Assembly (NCBI GenBank): GCA_002732805.1
Contig: NVSS01000026.1
Location: forward strand, 1-35,650
Reading direction: 5' to 3'
From: Coxiella sp. (in: g-proteobacteria)
GTDB taxonomy: Bacteria; Pseudomonadota; Gammaproteobacteria; Coxiellales; Coxiellaceae
Length of the DNA stretch: 35,650 bases
The notes under the pieces are model-generated. The model had not been told where the DNA came from. It saw only the letters and a list, made by a program, of their open reading frames with translations, and did not search any database. The position numbers and the translations under genes were made by a program. This document shows positions 16,998-25,106 of the stretch, piece by piece (positions within the stretch are counted from its first letter, which is position 1; each line of letters starts with the position of its first letter).

Positions 16998-17831
16998 GTG
17001 GTGGAAAATCAATTTGATCTAAGCAAAGCAAAACATCGTTGCATTAAATACCGTAAAAAGATCTTGGATATGTCGCAGCGCATATCGGCGTTACATATGG
17101 CTCCGGCATTTTCTTGTATGGAAATCATGGATACTATATATAGTCATTTAATTTCTGATCCGCAAGGTGGTGTAGACCAGCATGCGTTTATACTTTCCAA
17201 GGGGCATGGTTGTTTATCTCAATATGTTATATTGCATGAGTTAGGCGTCCTGACCGATAAGGACTTGCTTCACTATAGCGAGCCTGGAGGCCAATTGGGC
17301 GTACATCCCGATTGGGGAGTGCCTGGTATTGGCGCGTCAACAGGTTCATTGGGGCATGGCTTGGGTATGGCCGTTGGAGTGGCTTATGCAAATAGGTTGG
17401 CGAATTCCCAATTAAAAACGTATGTCGTTATTTCTGACGGTGAATTACAGGAAGGTTCTACCTGGGAAGCTGTGATGATGGCAAAAAATTTAAAGTTATC
17501 AAATCTCACTTTATTTGTAGATCTTAATGATCGCATCAGCATGACAAAATTGAGCGAAGAGCACGGTGCGCTTTTCCCTGTTGCGCCTAAGTTTTCAACG
17601 TTTGGTTGGTCAGTACAAGAAGTGGATGGTCATGATTCTGCTGCGCTTTATAGGGCAGCGACGCAAGAATCAAGTGATCAACCTACGGTTATAGTGTGTA
17701 ATACAACAAAAGGTAAGGGTGTTTCCTATATGGAAGATGTTCCTATCTGGCATTATCGTGCACCAAGTGCGGAAGAATACCAAGTGGCACTTGCTGAATT
17801 AGCAGCGCAAGCAGAAGAGGTGATGGCGTGA
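16998..17831 (+). CDS. Transketolase N-terminal (ThDP-binding) subunit
   Basis: 277-residue N-terminal half of a split transketolase-type enzyme, which binds ThDP and Mg. It has LSKGHG (about 67-71), a GASTGSLGHGLGMAVG segment (about 112-127) and the ThDP motif SDGELQEGSTWEA (146 onward) with the metal-binding N near residue 177 (DLND). The first G of the usual GDG is Ser here. Start is GTG 16998 with AGGGAG upstream; a second GTG follows immediately. The C-terminal half overlaps its stop by four bases. Split transketolases occur both in central metabolism and in polysaccharide clusters. Here the surrounding sugar genes favour ketol transfer to a nucleotide-sugar intermediate, which is inference. 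Confidence 0.9.
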   Translation: MVENQFDLSKAKHRCIKYRKKILDMSQRISALHMAPAFSCMEIMDTIYSHLISDPQGGVDQHAFILSKGHGCLSQYVILHELGVLTDKDLLHYSEPGGQLGVHPDWGVPGIGASTGSLGHGLGMAVGVAYANRLANSQLKTYVVISDGELQEGSTWEAVMMAKNLKLSNLTLFVDLNDRISMTKLSEEHGALFPVAPKFSTFGWSVQEVDGHDSAALYRAATQESSDQPTVIVCNTTKGKGVSYMEDVPIWHYRAPSAEEYQVALAELAAQAEEVMA

Positions 17832-18730
17832 GAAATAAATTCGCAGATGTTTTTAATGATGAGGCAAAACAGAATTCAAAGCTAGTCATGGTGGTTGCTG
17901 ATATTTCTCCTGCAGGCTCGATGATGGAGTTTAGAGATAACTATCCAGAGCGTTTTATTAATGTGGGTGTCTCCGAGCAAATTATGATTGGTATTGCGGC
18001 AGGTTTAGCACTCCGTGGGTTACGACCCTTTACGTATACCATTGCAACGTTTGCATTATATCGACCATTTGAGTTTGTACGTGATGATCTTTGCTATCAA
18101 AACCTACCTGTTACAGTGGTTGGCATGGGAGCCGGTGTTGTCTATTCAACGTTGGGCGCCACACACCACACGATGGAAGACATCTCAATTGCCACATCAA
18201 TTCCGAACATGACAGTTGTTGCGCCATGTGATCCTTTAGAGGCTGAGGCAGTGACTAAATGGTGTGCGCGAGATAGCCAGGGCCCAGTTTATTTGCGATT
18301 AGGAAAAGCGGGGGAGCCTAATTTTACCCAAGATGCTGTAGATACTTATGTATTTGGTAAAATGCGTTATATTTGCCGGGGCGAGGATGTTTGTATTCTC
18401 ACTTACGGTCCTGTTGGTATTAAACTCGCTTTTGAGCTCAAAGATGATCGTATGAAGGATGTGTCGCTTTCTATCGTGTCGTGTCATACGTTAAAACCAT
18501 TTGATACGGACGGATTAAAAGAAATCTTCCAGAGTCATTCTCGTGTTATTGTTATTGAAGAGCATGTGCCACGAGGTGGATTGAGCTCCCGTGTAAAAGA
18601 ATTTGCGTGGGACAATAAAGTGGATTGTGAATTACAGTGCCACACGCTTAAGGATGAATTCATTCATTTTTATGGGACGCATGAGGATTTGCTAAAAGAG
18701 CATGGTCTTGCGGCTGAGTTCATTGCGTGA
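17828..18730 (+). CDS. Transketolase C-terminal (pyrimidine-binding) subunit
   Basis: 300-residue partner of the previous gene. It shows the catalytic-glutamate region FINVGVSEQIMIGIAAGLAL (about residues 38-57, with E in GVSEQ), the conserved TYTIATFALYRPFEFVRDDLCYQ block, and GATHHTMEDISI (about 114-125). The C-terminal domain carries VYLRLGKAGEP. GTG 17828 sits in the four-base overlap GTGA with the upstream stop, so the subunits should be made in equal amounts and assemble together. It completes the second ThDP module of this cluster. Confidence 0.9.
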   Translation: MRNKFADVFNDEAKQNSKLVMVVADISPAGSMMEFRDNYPERFINVGVSEQIMIGIAAGLALRGLRPFTYTIATFALYRPFEFVRDDLCYQNLPVTVVGMGAGVVYSTLGATHHTMEDISIATSIPNMTVVAPCDPLEAEAVTKWCARDSQGPVYLRLGKAGEPNFTQDAVDTYVFGKMRYICRGEDVCILTYGPVGIKLAFELKDDRMKDVSLSIVSCHTLKPFDTDGLKEIFQSHSRVIVIEEHVPRGGLSSRVKEFAWDNKVDCELQCHTLKDEFIHFYGTHEDLLKEHGLAAEFIA

Positions 18731-18792
18731 TCTGAAAATGATCGGCAGCACTTAAGTGATGCTGGAAACGCTTCAAATATAATGGAAAAAAC

Positions 18793-19455
18793 ATGAGTGA
18801 ATTAACATGCGTCGACCCGGTAAATGATGCATTACTGGGTCTAGAATTAGAAAAATTTGGCTTGATGTCGAGTTATACGTGGAGAACAGATCCTAAGCGA
18901 TTGGTATTTACATTATCCCGCTATAAATTTGTGAGTAAAATGTTGCAAGGGAAAAAGAAGGTATTAGAAGTTGGGTGCGGAGATGGTTTTGGTTCAAAAA
19001 TTGTTGAGGGTGCTGTAGGTGCACTATCTTTGATTGATGTGGAGCCGTTATTTATTAATGATATTAAACAGCGGGACAAACATGCTACTGCATTTTGCCA
19101 TGACATATTAGAGAAGCCCGTTGATGGCAATTTTGACGGCGCCTATTCGTTGGATGTATTAGAACACATACCGCCTGAGCATGAAGATCAATTTATACGG
19201 AACATGAGTGCTTCTTTGTTGCCCGGTGGTGCGTTAATTATTGGAATACCTTCGTTAGAGTCTCAGGCTTATGCATCGCCCCTTAGTAAGGCAGGGCATG
19301 TTAATTGTAAGAGCGGAGAAGATTTTCGGGCGGTTTTAACGAAGCATTTTGAAAATGTATTTATGTTTTCAATGAATGATGAGGTCGTACATACAGGATA
19401 TTCACCTATGGCGCATTATTTATTCGCAATTTGCTGTGTAAAAAAGGCTAATTGA
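18793..19455 (+). CDS. Class I SAM-dependent methyltransferase
   Basis: 220-residue methyltransferase with motif I VLEVGCGDGFGSKIV (about residues 56-70) and the post-I acidic segment SLIDVEP. FDGAYSLDVLEHIPPEHEDQF corresponds to motifs II-III, and LLPGGALIIGIPS to the late strand. It is probably a sugar or glycan methyltransferase; substrate unknown. A perfect 10-base palindrome CACTTAAGTG lies in the 62-base gap upstream, flanked by CAGCA/TGCTG. The next gene overlaps its end, so it belongs to the same operon as the split transketolase. Confidence 0.85.
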   Translation: MSELTCVDPVNDALLGLELEKFGLMSSYTWRTDPKRLVFTLSRYKFVSKMLQGKKKVLEVGCGDGFGSKIVEGAVGALSLIDVEPLFINDIKQRDKHATAFCHDILEKPVDGNFDGAYSLDVLEHIPPEHEDQFIRNMSASLLPGGALIIGIPSLESQAYASPLSKAGHVNCKSGEDFRAVLTKHFENVFMFSMNDEVVHTGYSPMAHYLFAICCVKKAN

Positions 19456-19457
19456 TT

Positions 19458-20339
19458 GTGCCAAGTGCACTGATAGTAGGTGTTGACTCAACTGTGGGGG
19501 GGTGGTTGTGGCAAAATTTAGGAGATCAGGGCTGGGACGTTTTCGGTACGTCAAGGAGAAAGGCATCTTGTGAACAGGATGACAATTGCTTCTATTTAGA
19601 TTTATGCGCCCTTGAACCCTCTAAGCTTCCCGTCGATGTTGACTGTATTTTTTTATGTGCGTGCATGACCAATATGGCGCAATGCCAGGCGAATATAGCG
19701 CTATCACAACAGATTAATGTCACTGCTCAGATTGATTTAGCACGCTATTTAACGAAAAAATCCGCTGCAAAAATTATTTTCTTTTCCAGTAATGCCGTTT
19801 TTAACGGTGCTATACCCTTCAGTAAAGTAGATCAGAAGATATCGCCAATTAACGGCTACGGTGAGCAAAAGGCTAACGTTGAAGAATTATTGTTAGCACA
19901 TATTCCGGAAGCATTAATTTTACGTCTTACTAAAGTGCTAACACCCAATAATTCATTGCTTAAAAACTGGGTGAAAACATTGCAAGATGGTCGTACCATT
20001 GAGCCTTTCTATGATTTACCTGTGTGTCCGATAACGATGGACTATTTGTGTCAATGCCTGCTTGCATTGCTGGACAAGGGTGCTTCTGGCATTATGCATA
20101 TCTCTGGTGCAAAGGATGTGAGTTATGATGAGCTGGCGAAAAGCCTAGCGGACCATTTAAGGTTACCAAGGGCATTGATTCGTGCTAAATCAGCCGCGGA
20201 GCTTGCGATGTATCGGGATAGATCGCCCGGTTTTACCAGTCTTGATATGAGTCGCACGTATGCGTTATCAGGTCTAAACCCACTTGAGATTAATCAGGTC
20301 ATTGAACACGTATCACGGAAACTATTATGCAGTGCTTAA
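19458..20339 (+). CDS. RmlD-like NAD(P)-dependent sugar reductase (SDR family)
   Basis: About 293 residues, resembling dTDP-4-dehydrorhamnose reductase. Features are a Rossmann start LIVGVDSTVGGWLW, DCIFLCACMTNMAQCQ, a catalytic serine strand IIFFSSNAVFNG, and an intact YGEQK (the YxxxK pair) in GYGEQKANVEELL. The C-terminal part contains the family-like GIMHISGAKDVSYDELA. I prefer GTG 19458 to the track TTG 19452 because AAGG is about 10 bases upstream of GTG and only 4 from TTG. It overlaps the end of the preceding gene and is overlapped by the following one. Unlike the epimerase at 10669, the active site is canonical, so a keto-sugar reduction is likely. Confidence 0.85.
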   Translation: MPSALIVGVDSTVGGWLWQNLGDQGWDVFGTSRRKASCEQDDNCFYLDLCALEPSKLPVDVDCIFLCACMTNMAQCQANIALSQQINVTAQIDLARYLTKKSAAKIIFFSSNAVFNGAIPFSKVDQKISPINGYGEQKANVEELLLAHIPEALILRLTKVLTPNNSLLKNWVKTLQDGRTIEPFYDLPVCPITMDYLCQCLLALLDKGASGIMHISGAKDVSYDELAKSLADHLRLPRALIRAKSAAELAMYRDRSPGFTSLDMSRTYALSGLNPLEINQVIEHVSRKLLCSA

Positions 20340-21484
20340 TTTGCGAATCTAAAAATCTATATTGTTTTGAGAATTATAAAAGCTTAAATAGGATTACGTC
20401 CGACTGTAAGCCTTGGGCTGCAGGTGGTGAATTATATATTTGCGAACAGTGTTGTACTGTGCAAAAAAATGTGAGTTCTAAATGGTTAGATGAAATTGAT
20501 ACTATCTACAATGACTATGAGGCATATATACAGTCGGATGGTGAGGAGCAAATGGTTTTTAATGCGGCAACTAAAAAATTGTGCAAGCGTTCTGAGGTAT
20601 TGTGCGATTTCATATTGACTCATTTGCCCGCGGGCGAGCGCCAAAAGTTGTGTGATATAGGTTGTTCCAACGGGGAGTTTTTGTCCTCTTTTTCAGATCG
20701 GTGTGGTGAATGGAAGCTCTATGGCGTTGACTTAACGAATCAATATGAGTCAGTGCTGGTGAAAATTAAAAATTTTTCTCAGTTTGCAACGGAATTATCT
20801 CAGATCGATGATCCATTGGATGTTATATCACTAATACATACCCTTGAGCATTTGACGAACCCTCATGAACAGTTAGCGCAAATTAAAAATTCATTAGCGG
20901 GAGAAGGGGCTTTATTTATCCAGGTTCCGGATGTTTTGAATAATCCATTTGATTTGTTGGTGGCAGATCATCTTTTTCATTTTTCAATGCCTACTTTGTG
21001 TAATCTGTTGTCACAGAATGGATTTTCATTGAGCGCAGCATCTAATAGCGCGGTAACCAAGGAGTTATCGGTGCTTGCGGGAAGTCAGAATACTACTACT
21101 GAGGCTACCCCCCTCGATTTTGAGCAACAGAAATCAATGATTCAGCGCCATCTTCAGTTCTTAGAATCGATTGTGAGAGAAGTCAGTGTGCTCGCAGCAG
21201 CAGACAAATTTTCTATATTTGGTAGTTCTATATGTGCTACATGGCTATACAGTTATTTTAAAGATGATGTGGCATTTTTTGTGGATGAAGATGAAAATCG
21301 ACAGGGCCGCCGACACATGGAAAAACAAATTATTGGGCCGGATAATGTTCCTGGTGCGATGGCTATTTACATGCCATTGCCCTTGTCAGTAATCGAAAGT
21401 ATTATGTCGCGCTATCCAGGGAAGGCAAGTAACTTTATCATTCCGGCTAGCCTCACTACTGGTAAAAAGCATTGCTCGATTTAG
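20327..21484 (+). CDS. Three-domain sugar C-methyltransferase-like protein
   Basis: 385 residues with the layout of nucleotide-sugar C-methyltransferases of the TylC3/CloU type. There is an N-terminal zinc-finger region (C3, C6, C39, C42), a SAM-binding core with LCDIGCSNGEF near residue 110 and VISLIHTLEHLTNPHEQL, and a C-terminal domain (about 285-385) with IFGSSICATWLYSY, VDEDENRQG and IYMPLPLSVIESI. The C-terminal part matches the second Rossmann-like domain of this family. The reaction would add a methyl group to a sugar carbon, giving a branched sugar. The start overlaps the RmlD-like gene by 13 bases, a typical coupling of methylation with keto reduction. Its 3' end overlaps the convergent paralogue B by 29 bases. 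Confidence 0.85.
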   Translation: MQCLICESKNLYCFENYKSLNRITSDCKPWAAGGELYICEQCCTVQKNVSSKWLDEIDTIYNDYEAYIQSDGEEQMVFNAATKKLCKRSEVLCDFILTHLPAGERQKLCDIGCSNGEFLSSFSDRCGEWKLYGVDLTNQYESVLVKIKNFSQFATELSQIDDPLDVISLIHTLEHLTNPHEQLAQIKNSLAGEGALFIQVPDVLNNPFDLLVADHLFHFSMPTLCNLLSQNGFSLSAASNSAVTKELSVLAGSQNTTTEATPLDFEQQKSMIQRHLQFLESIVREVSVLAAADKFSIFGSSICATWLYSYFKDDVAFFVDEDENRQGRRHMEKQIIGPDNVPGAMAIYMPLPLSVIESIMSRYPGKASNFIIPASLTTGKKHCSI

Positions 21485-22835
21485 GGGCGTGTTGCTTGTC
21501 AATTTGACTATAAACCGTATTGATAAATTTACAATCGTCGATATAACCCTCAATGTGGCGAGGTTCATCGCTCGTCACTTTATGCCGAATGGAGGCGTAG
21601 TATCGGTATATCGATCGATCAAATGTATTTAGGTTTGAGCTAATCATATGCGTTGTAGCGCAGATTAGCTGTTCGTAGCTCAAGTGTGTTGCGCTCTTTT
21701 TTTCATCCATTGATTCCATAGGTGCGCTGCATTCGAGTATCGCCATTTCATTGGCATCAGGACACACCCATATATCGTTTCCAAAATTCGAGGTTGATTC
21801 AGAATCTAAGAAAAAGCACGAATCTATGGGGCGATAGCCAGCATGCGATTGATTGTTTAATTTGTCACAATCCACGAGGATGGGGTGGTAGTGTAACGAC
21901 CGAATAACGTAGCCTTGAGGGTCTTTAAATATCAACTGGGGGCAGGGCGTGAAGCTCGTGTTTTCTTCAGAAACAATTTGCCTGCTGGCCTGCTTGTGTA
22001 TATAGGAAATGCAGTATTTTGTTAGCGCGGGAGATGAGATTGATATTTTGTTATCAGGCCCTCTATAAGCGTTCATTTGCTGGTGTATTTCTTGAAGTGA
22101 CGTGCGATACATTGTGCTGACGACAGCTTTACGGTTTTCTATTTTTTCGAAGGCTTTTTGTAATACCGAGTCCGCCAGCAGAAAATCGGGCATTAAAAAT
22201 GAAATGAACGCTTTATTGTGTGTTGCAATCTCTAAGGCATGCGTTTGCAAAGCGCCTAACATGGCGTATCGGCTATAACGAGTATAGCTATTCAATTTTT
22301 TGGAGAAGGGTAGAATAGCGGGATAGTGCTGACATTTTTGAAGGGCCCGCAGTATTTTTTCAGGCACTATTTGGAAATCAAAGCGTGCATAATTGCTTAA
22401 TCGAATGACGGTGGGAGATTGTTGTATCGCCTTTTGTGCGTCGCTATCGCAATGAATAAGTAGGGTAATGTCATGTGTTTTAGCCAGTAGCGGTATATTA
22501 TTATCCGCTAATAAGGAGGGGAGTAATAGTTCAACGGCAGTATCGGTATAATTTTCACCCCATACACAAAAATGTATAATATATGTTTTTTTAGGGGGGG
22601 CATAGGTTTCAAGGCGTTTCGAGAGTGCTAATCGATACGTGTAAAGTGCAATGAGGAAGCGAACAGGTGCCGGCTTGAAAATTTTGTAGCGGGATTTCAA
22701 ATAGGAAATGGCCTGAGTCAAGCCCTGTTTTTCAGCAACATGCGCCACTTTGTCGGGCGCATCTAAACCAGAAAGATACTTTACCGTGTTCAAAATGGCA
22801 GATCTAACGTTGGTGGCGATACGTTTTCTGGGCAT
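21456..22835 (-). CDS. Uncharacterised polysaccharide-cluster protein, paralogue B (possible glycosyltransferase)
   Basis: 459-residue homologue of the gene at 4979-6352 (457 residues). Conserved blocks are IIHFCVWGENY, SFLMPDFLL, RSLHYHPILVDC and GYRPID. No named family is recognised, and a glycosyltransferase-like role is only a guess from the strand pattern and context. The N terminus is basic (MPRKRIATNVR) without a signal peptide. It lies 47 bases downstream of the PAPS-forming enzyme gene on the same strand with no obvious terminator between them, so both are probably made from the promoter at 24609. This links paralogue B with sulfate activation. The ribosome site before ATG 22835 is weak (GAGAAGCGACCATG). 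Confidence 0.7.
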   Translation of the reverse strand: MPRKRIATNVRSAILNTVKYLSGLDAPDKVAHVAEKQGLTQAISYLKSRYKIFKPAPVRFLIALYTYRLALSKRLETYAPPKKTYIIHFCVWGENYTDTAVELLLPSLLADNNIPLLAKTHDITLLIHCDSDAQKAIQQSPTVIRLSNYARFDFQIVPEKILRALQKCQHYPAILPFSKKLNSYTRYSRYAMLGALQTHALEIATHNKAFISFLMPDFLLADSVLQKAFEKIENRKAVVSTMYRTSLQEIHQQMNAYRGPDNKISISSPALTKYCISYIHKQASRQIVSEENTSFTPCPQLIFKDPQGYVIRSLHYHPILVDCDKLNNQSHAGYRPIDSCFFLDSESTSNFGNDIWVCPDANEMAILECSAPMESMDEKKSATHLSYEQLICATTHMISSNLNTFDRSIYRYYASIRHKVTSDEPRHIEGYIDDCKFINTVYSQIDKQHAPKSSNAFYQ

Positions 22836-22882
22836 GGTCGCTTCTCGTTATTTGCGGAGCGCAGATTAGGTGCGCCCCGTTT

Positions 22883-24568
22883 TTATGACACGGATTCCTG
22901 TAATAGACTTTCGTGATCATGCTGTGGCACCACAAGTGTGTATTTTTGCAGTGCCGCAATAATAGTCTCAACCCCGTCTTTCACGGTCATTTTGCTGGTA
23001 TCAATGGCGATTTCAGGATGCGTGGGTGTTTCATACGGATCATCGATTCCTGTAAATCCTTTGATGATTCCTGCACGAGCTTTCTGATATAACCCCTTAA
23101 CATCACGTTCTTCACAGGTCTCAATAGGTGTTGAGACATGGATTTCTATAAACGTACCATAGTCGCTAACCATGTTACGTACTTCATCGCGCACGCTGGC
23201 ATAAGGGGCAATGGCAGCTGAAAATGCGATACCACGGCTTTTTACGATTTGTGATGCCACAAAGCCGATGCGTTTGATGTTAATATCACGATGCTCTTTG
23301 GAGAAGCCGAGTTCTTGCGACAGGTTTAAACGCACAATATCACCATCAAGCAACGTAATCGGACGATGATCGAGCTCCATTAATTTTAGCATCACAGCAT
23401 TAGCCAGTGTTGATTTTCCTGAGCCGGATAATCCGGTAAAAAACAGCATAAATCCTTGCTCATGTTTTGATGGATAGGATCGGCGTAACTCACGAATGAC
23501 CTCAGGGTAAGAAAACCATTCAGGGATGAGTTTATCATTACGCAGCCGATCACGAAATTCTGTGCCAGAGATACGTAAGATGTCATCTTGTTTGCTGACC
23601 TGATCAACTTGTTTGTAGCAAGCTTTATTTTTCACATATACGACTTCTTTAAACGGTACCATTGTTATGCCAATTTCATCGTGGAATTGTGTTACTAGCT
23701 CTTGCGCGCCATAAGGATCATAAAAGGGGTTACCGTTACTGTCTTTGCCGGGTCCTGCATGATCACGTCCGATAATGAAATGTGTGCAGCCATGGTTTTT
23801 GCGAATGAGTGCATGCCATAATGCCTCGCGAGGGCCCGCCATACGCATAGCAAGGGGCAGTAAGCTCAAAGTGGCTTGCTTTGGTTGATAATGGTTCATA
23901 ATGTGTTTGTAGCAGCGTACACGTGTGAAGTAGTCTATATCCCCAGGCTTTGTCACGCCAACGACAGGGTTCAGTAGAAGGTGTGCACTGTTCTCAGTAG
24001 CGGCACGCCAAGTGAGCTCAAAATGCGCGCGGTGCATGGGGTTACGTGTTTGAAAAGCGACCACTTTATCAATGTTATTTTCTTTAAAGTAGGTTTTTAG
24101 TTCGGTAGGTGTGCGTCGGAGATCGGTGAAATCGTAATGGCGAGGCATGCGTAATTGAGTCAGTGTGCCGCCTAGATACACGTCCTCTGTCTTATTAAAC
24201 AAATAATCTACAGCGGGGTGCATAGGGTCAAGAGTGCCAAATACAGATTCGGCTTCTTGGTTTTTATCGGGTATCCATAGTTCAGTAATATTAAATATAG
24301 CTAGTGGGTAACCTTCATGATCACGTAAGCACAAATCTTGGCCTTGAGCGAGTGTATCGGCAGTAGTTTGTGATACCGATAAAACGATTGGCATTGGCCA
24401 TAATGAACCGTCAGCAAGGCGCATATGGTCGCAAACAGAGTCATAGTCTGCTTTATTCATAAAGCTGGTAAGTGGTAAGAACCCTTTATTCATGATTAGC
24501 TCAAGGTCGCACAGTTCCCGATCAGTGAGTGTGTGGGATGCTAGATTTGTTAATTGTGATAATTCCAT
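22883..24568 (-). CDS. sat-cysC: Bifunctional ATP sulfurylase / APS kinase (PAPS synthase)
   Basis: Makes PAPS from sulfate in two steps: ATP plus sulfate gives APS, then APS is phosphorylated. The 561-residue protein has an N-terminal ATP sulfurylase domain (about 1-370) with QTRNP (173-177), HRAH (179-182) and GRDHAGPGKD. A C-terminal APS kinase domain (about 373-545) has Walker A GLSGSGKST (379-387), LLDGD and the DVKGLYQKARAG lid. Both active sites look intact. Start ATG 24568 follows GGAAC. No sulfate-reduction genes are present, whereas two sulfotransferase genes are, so its likely role here is donor supply for sulfation. Assimilatory use elsewhere in the genome cannot be excluded. Confidence 0.95.
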   Translation of the reverse strand: MELSQLTNLASHTLTDRELCDLELIMNKGFLPLTSFMNKADYDSVCDHMRLADGSLWPMPIVLSVSQTTADTLAQGQDLCLRDHEGYPLAIFNITELWIPDKNQEAESVFGTLDPMHPAVDYLFNKTEDVYLGGTLTQLRMPRHYDFTDLRRTPTELKTYFKENNIDKVVAFQTRNPMHRAHFELTWRAATENSAHLLLNPVVGVTKPGDIDYFTRVRCYKHIMNHYQPKQATLSLLPLAMRMAGPREALWHALIRKNHGCTHFIIGRDHAGPGKDSNGNPFYDPYGAQELVTQFHDEIGITMVPFKEVVYVKNKACYKQVDQVSKQDDILRISGTEFRDRLRNDKLIPEWFSYPEVIRELRRSYPSKHEQGFMLFFTGLSGSGKSTLANAVMLKLMELDHRPITLLDGDIVRLNLSQELGFSKEHRDINIKRIGFVASQIVKSRGIAFSAAIAPYASVRDEVRNMVSDYGTFIEIHVSTPIETCEERDVKGLYQKARAGIIKGFTGIDDPYETPTHPEIAIDTSKMTVKDGVETIIAALQKYTLVVPQHDHESLLQESVS

Positions 24569-24608
24569 GTGTCGAGTTCCTGGGTGATTTGAGGTTGATC
24601 GTGCGGGA

Positions 24609-24637
24609 ATTATAGGGGAAAATAGTGCCGTGGTCTA
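24609..24637 (-). promoter_or_regulatory. Promoter of the PAPS synthase gene
   Basis: On the minus strand, TAGACC (24637-24632), a 17-base spacer and a consensus TATAAT (24614-24609). It lies 41 bases upstream of ATG 24568, in the 113-base divergent region shared with the DUF2061 gene. Confidence 0.7.
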
Positions 24638-24681
24638 GCGAGGGGGCTCTTGCTCCGAATAGACTAAACTTATGGTGATAT

Positions 24682-24918
24682 ATGACACAAAGAATCAAAG
24701 ATACGCGCAAAAGAAGCATTGCTAAAGCATTGAGTTGGCGAATACTTGCCACATTAACCACGATACTTATAAGCTATGTCGTGACTCATAAAATAGGCGC
24801 GGCAATAACGATCGGCTCAATTGAAGTCGTCACGAAAATTTTTCTCTATTATGCGCATGAGCGTATGTGGAATGTCGGTCATAGTGGTCGCGATATGATG
24901 CAAGGTAAACGCATTTAA
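24682..24918 (+). CDS. DUF2061 small membrane protein
   Basis: 78-residue protein matching the DUF2061 pattern: a basic N terminus with RSIAKALSWRILATLTTILISY (about residues 11-32), a glycine-rich middle (IGAAITIGSIEVVTK) and the signature LYYAHERMWN near the C terminus. Two short hydrophobic segments suggest membrane insertion. The function of the family is not known. It is divergently transcribed from the PAPS synthase gene with 113 bases between them. I recall DUF2061 genes occurring near sulfate-activation genes in other bacteria; that point is from memory and unverified. Confidence 0.85.
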   Translation: MTQRIKDTRKRSIAKALSWRILATLTTILISYVVTHKIGAAITIGSIEVVTKIFLYYAHERMWNVGHSGRDMMQGKRI

Positions 24919-25032
24919 ATATGATTTTCTAAATTGATTTTTATTTGCGGCATTTGATGAATTCTTGAGCGCTTTGTTATTGCCTAGTGGCTATATGCGA
25001 CATTCATGTGGCTGAGCGTTAGCTTGAGTGGC

Positions 25033-25061
25033 TTGACTTGAGACATTGGTGTCTATAAAAT
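25033..25061 (+). promoter_or_regulatory. Promoter for the methyltransferase at 25107
   Basis: TTGACT at 25033-25038, a 17-base spacer and TAAAAT at 25056-25061, each one base from consensus. The expected transcription start is near 25068, leaving a short leader before the TTG start codon. Confidence 0.7.
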
Positions 25062-25106
25062 TCTTCGGTTCATTATCAATGATTCACAAAATTTATGGAG
25101 TAAGCT

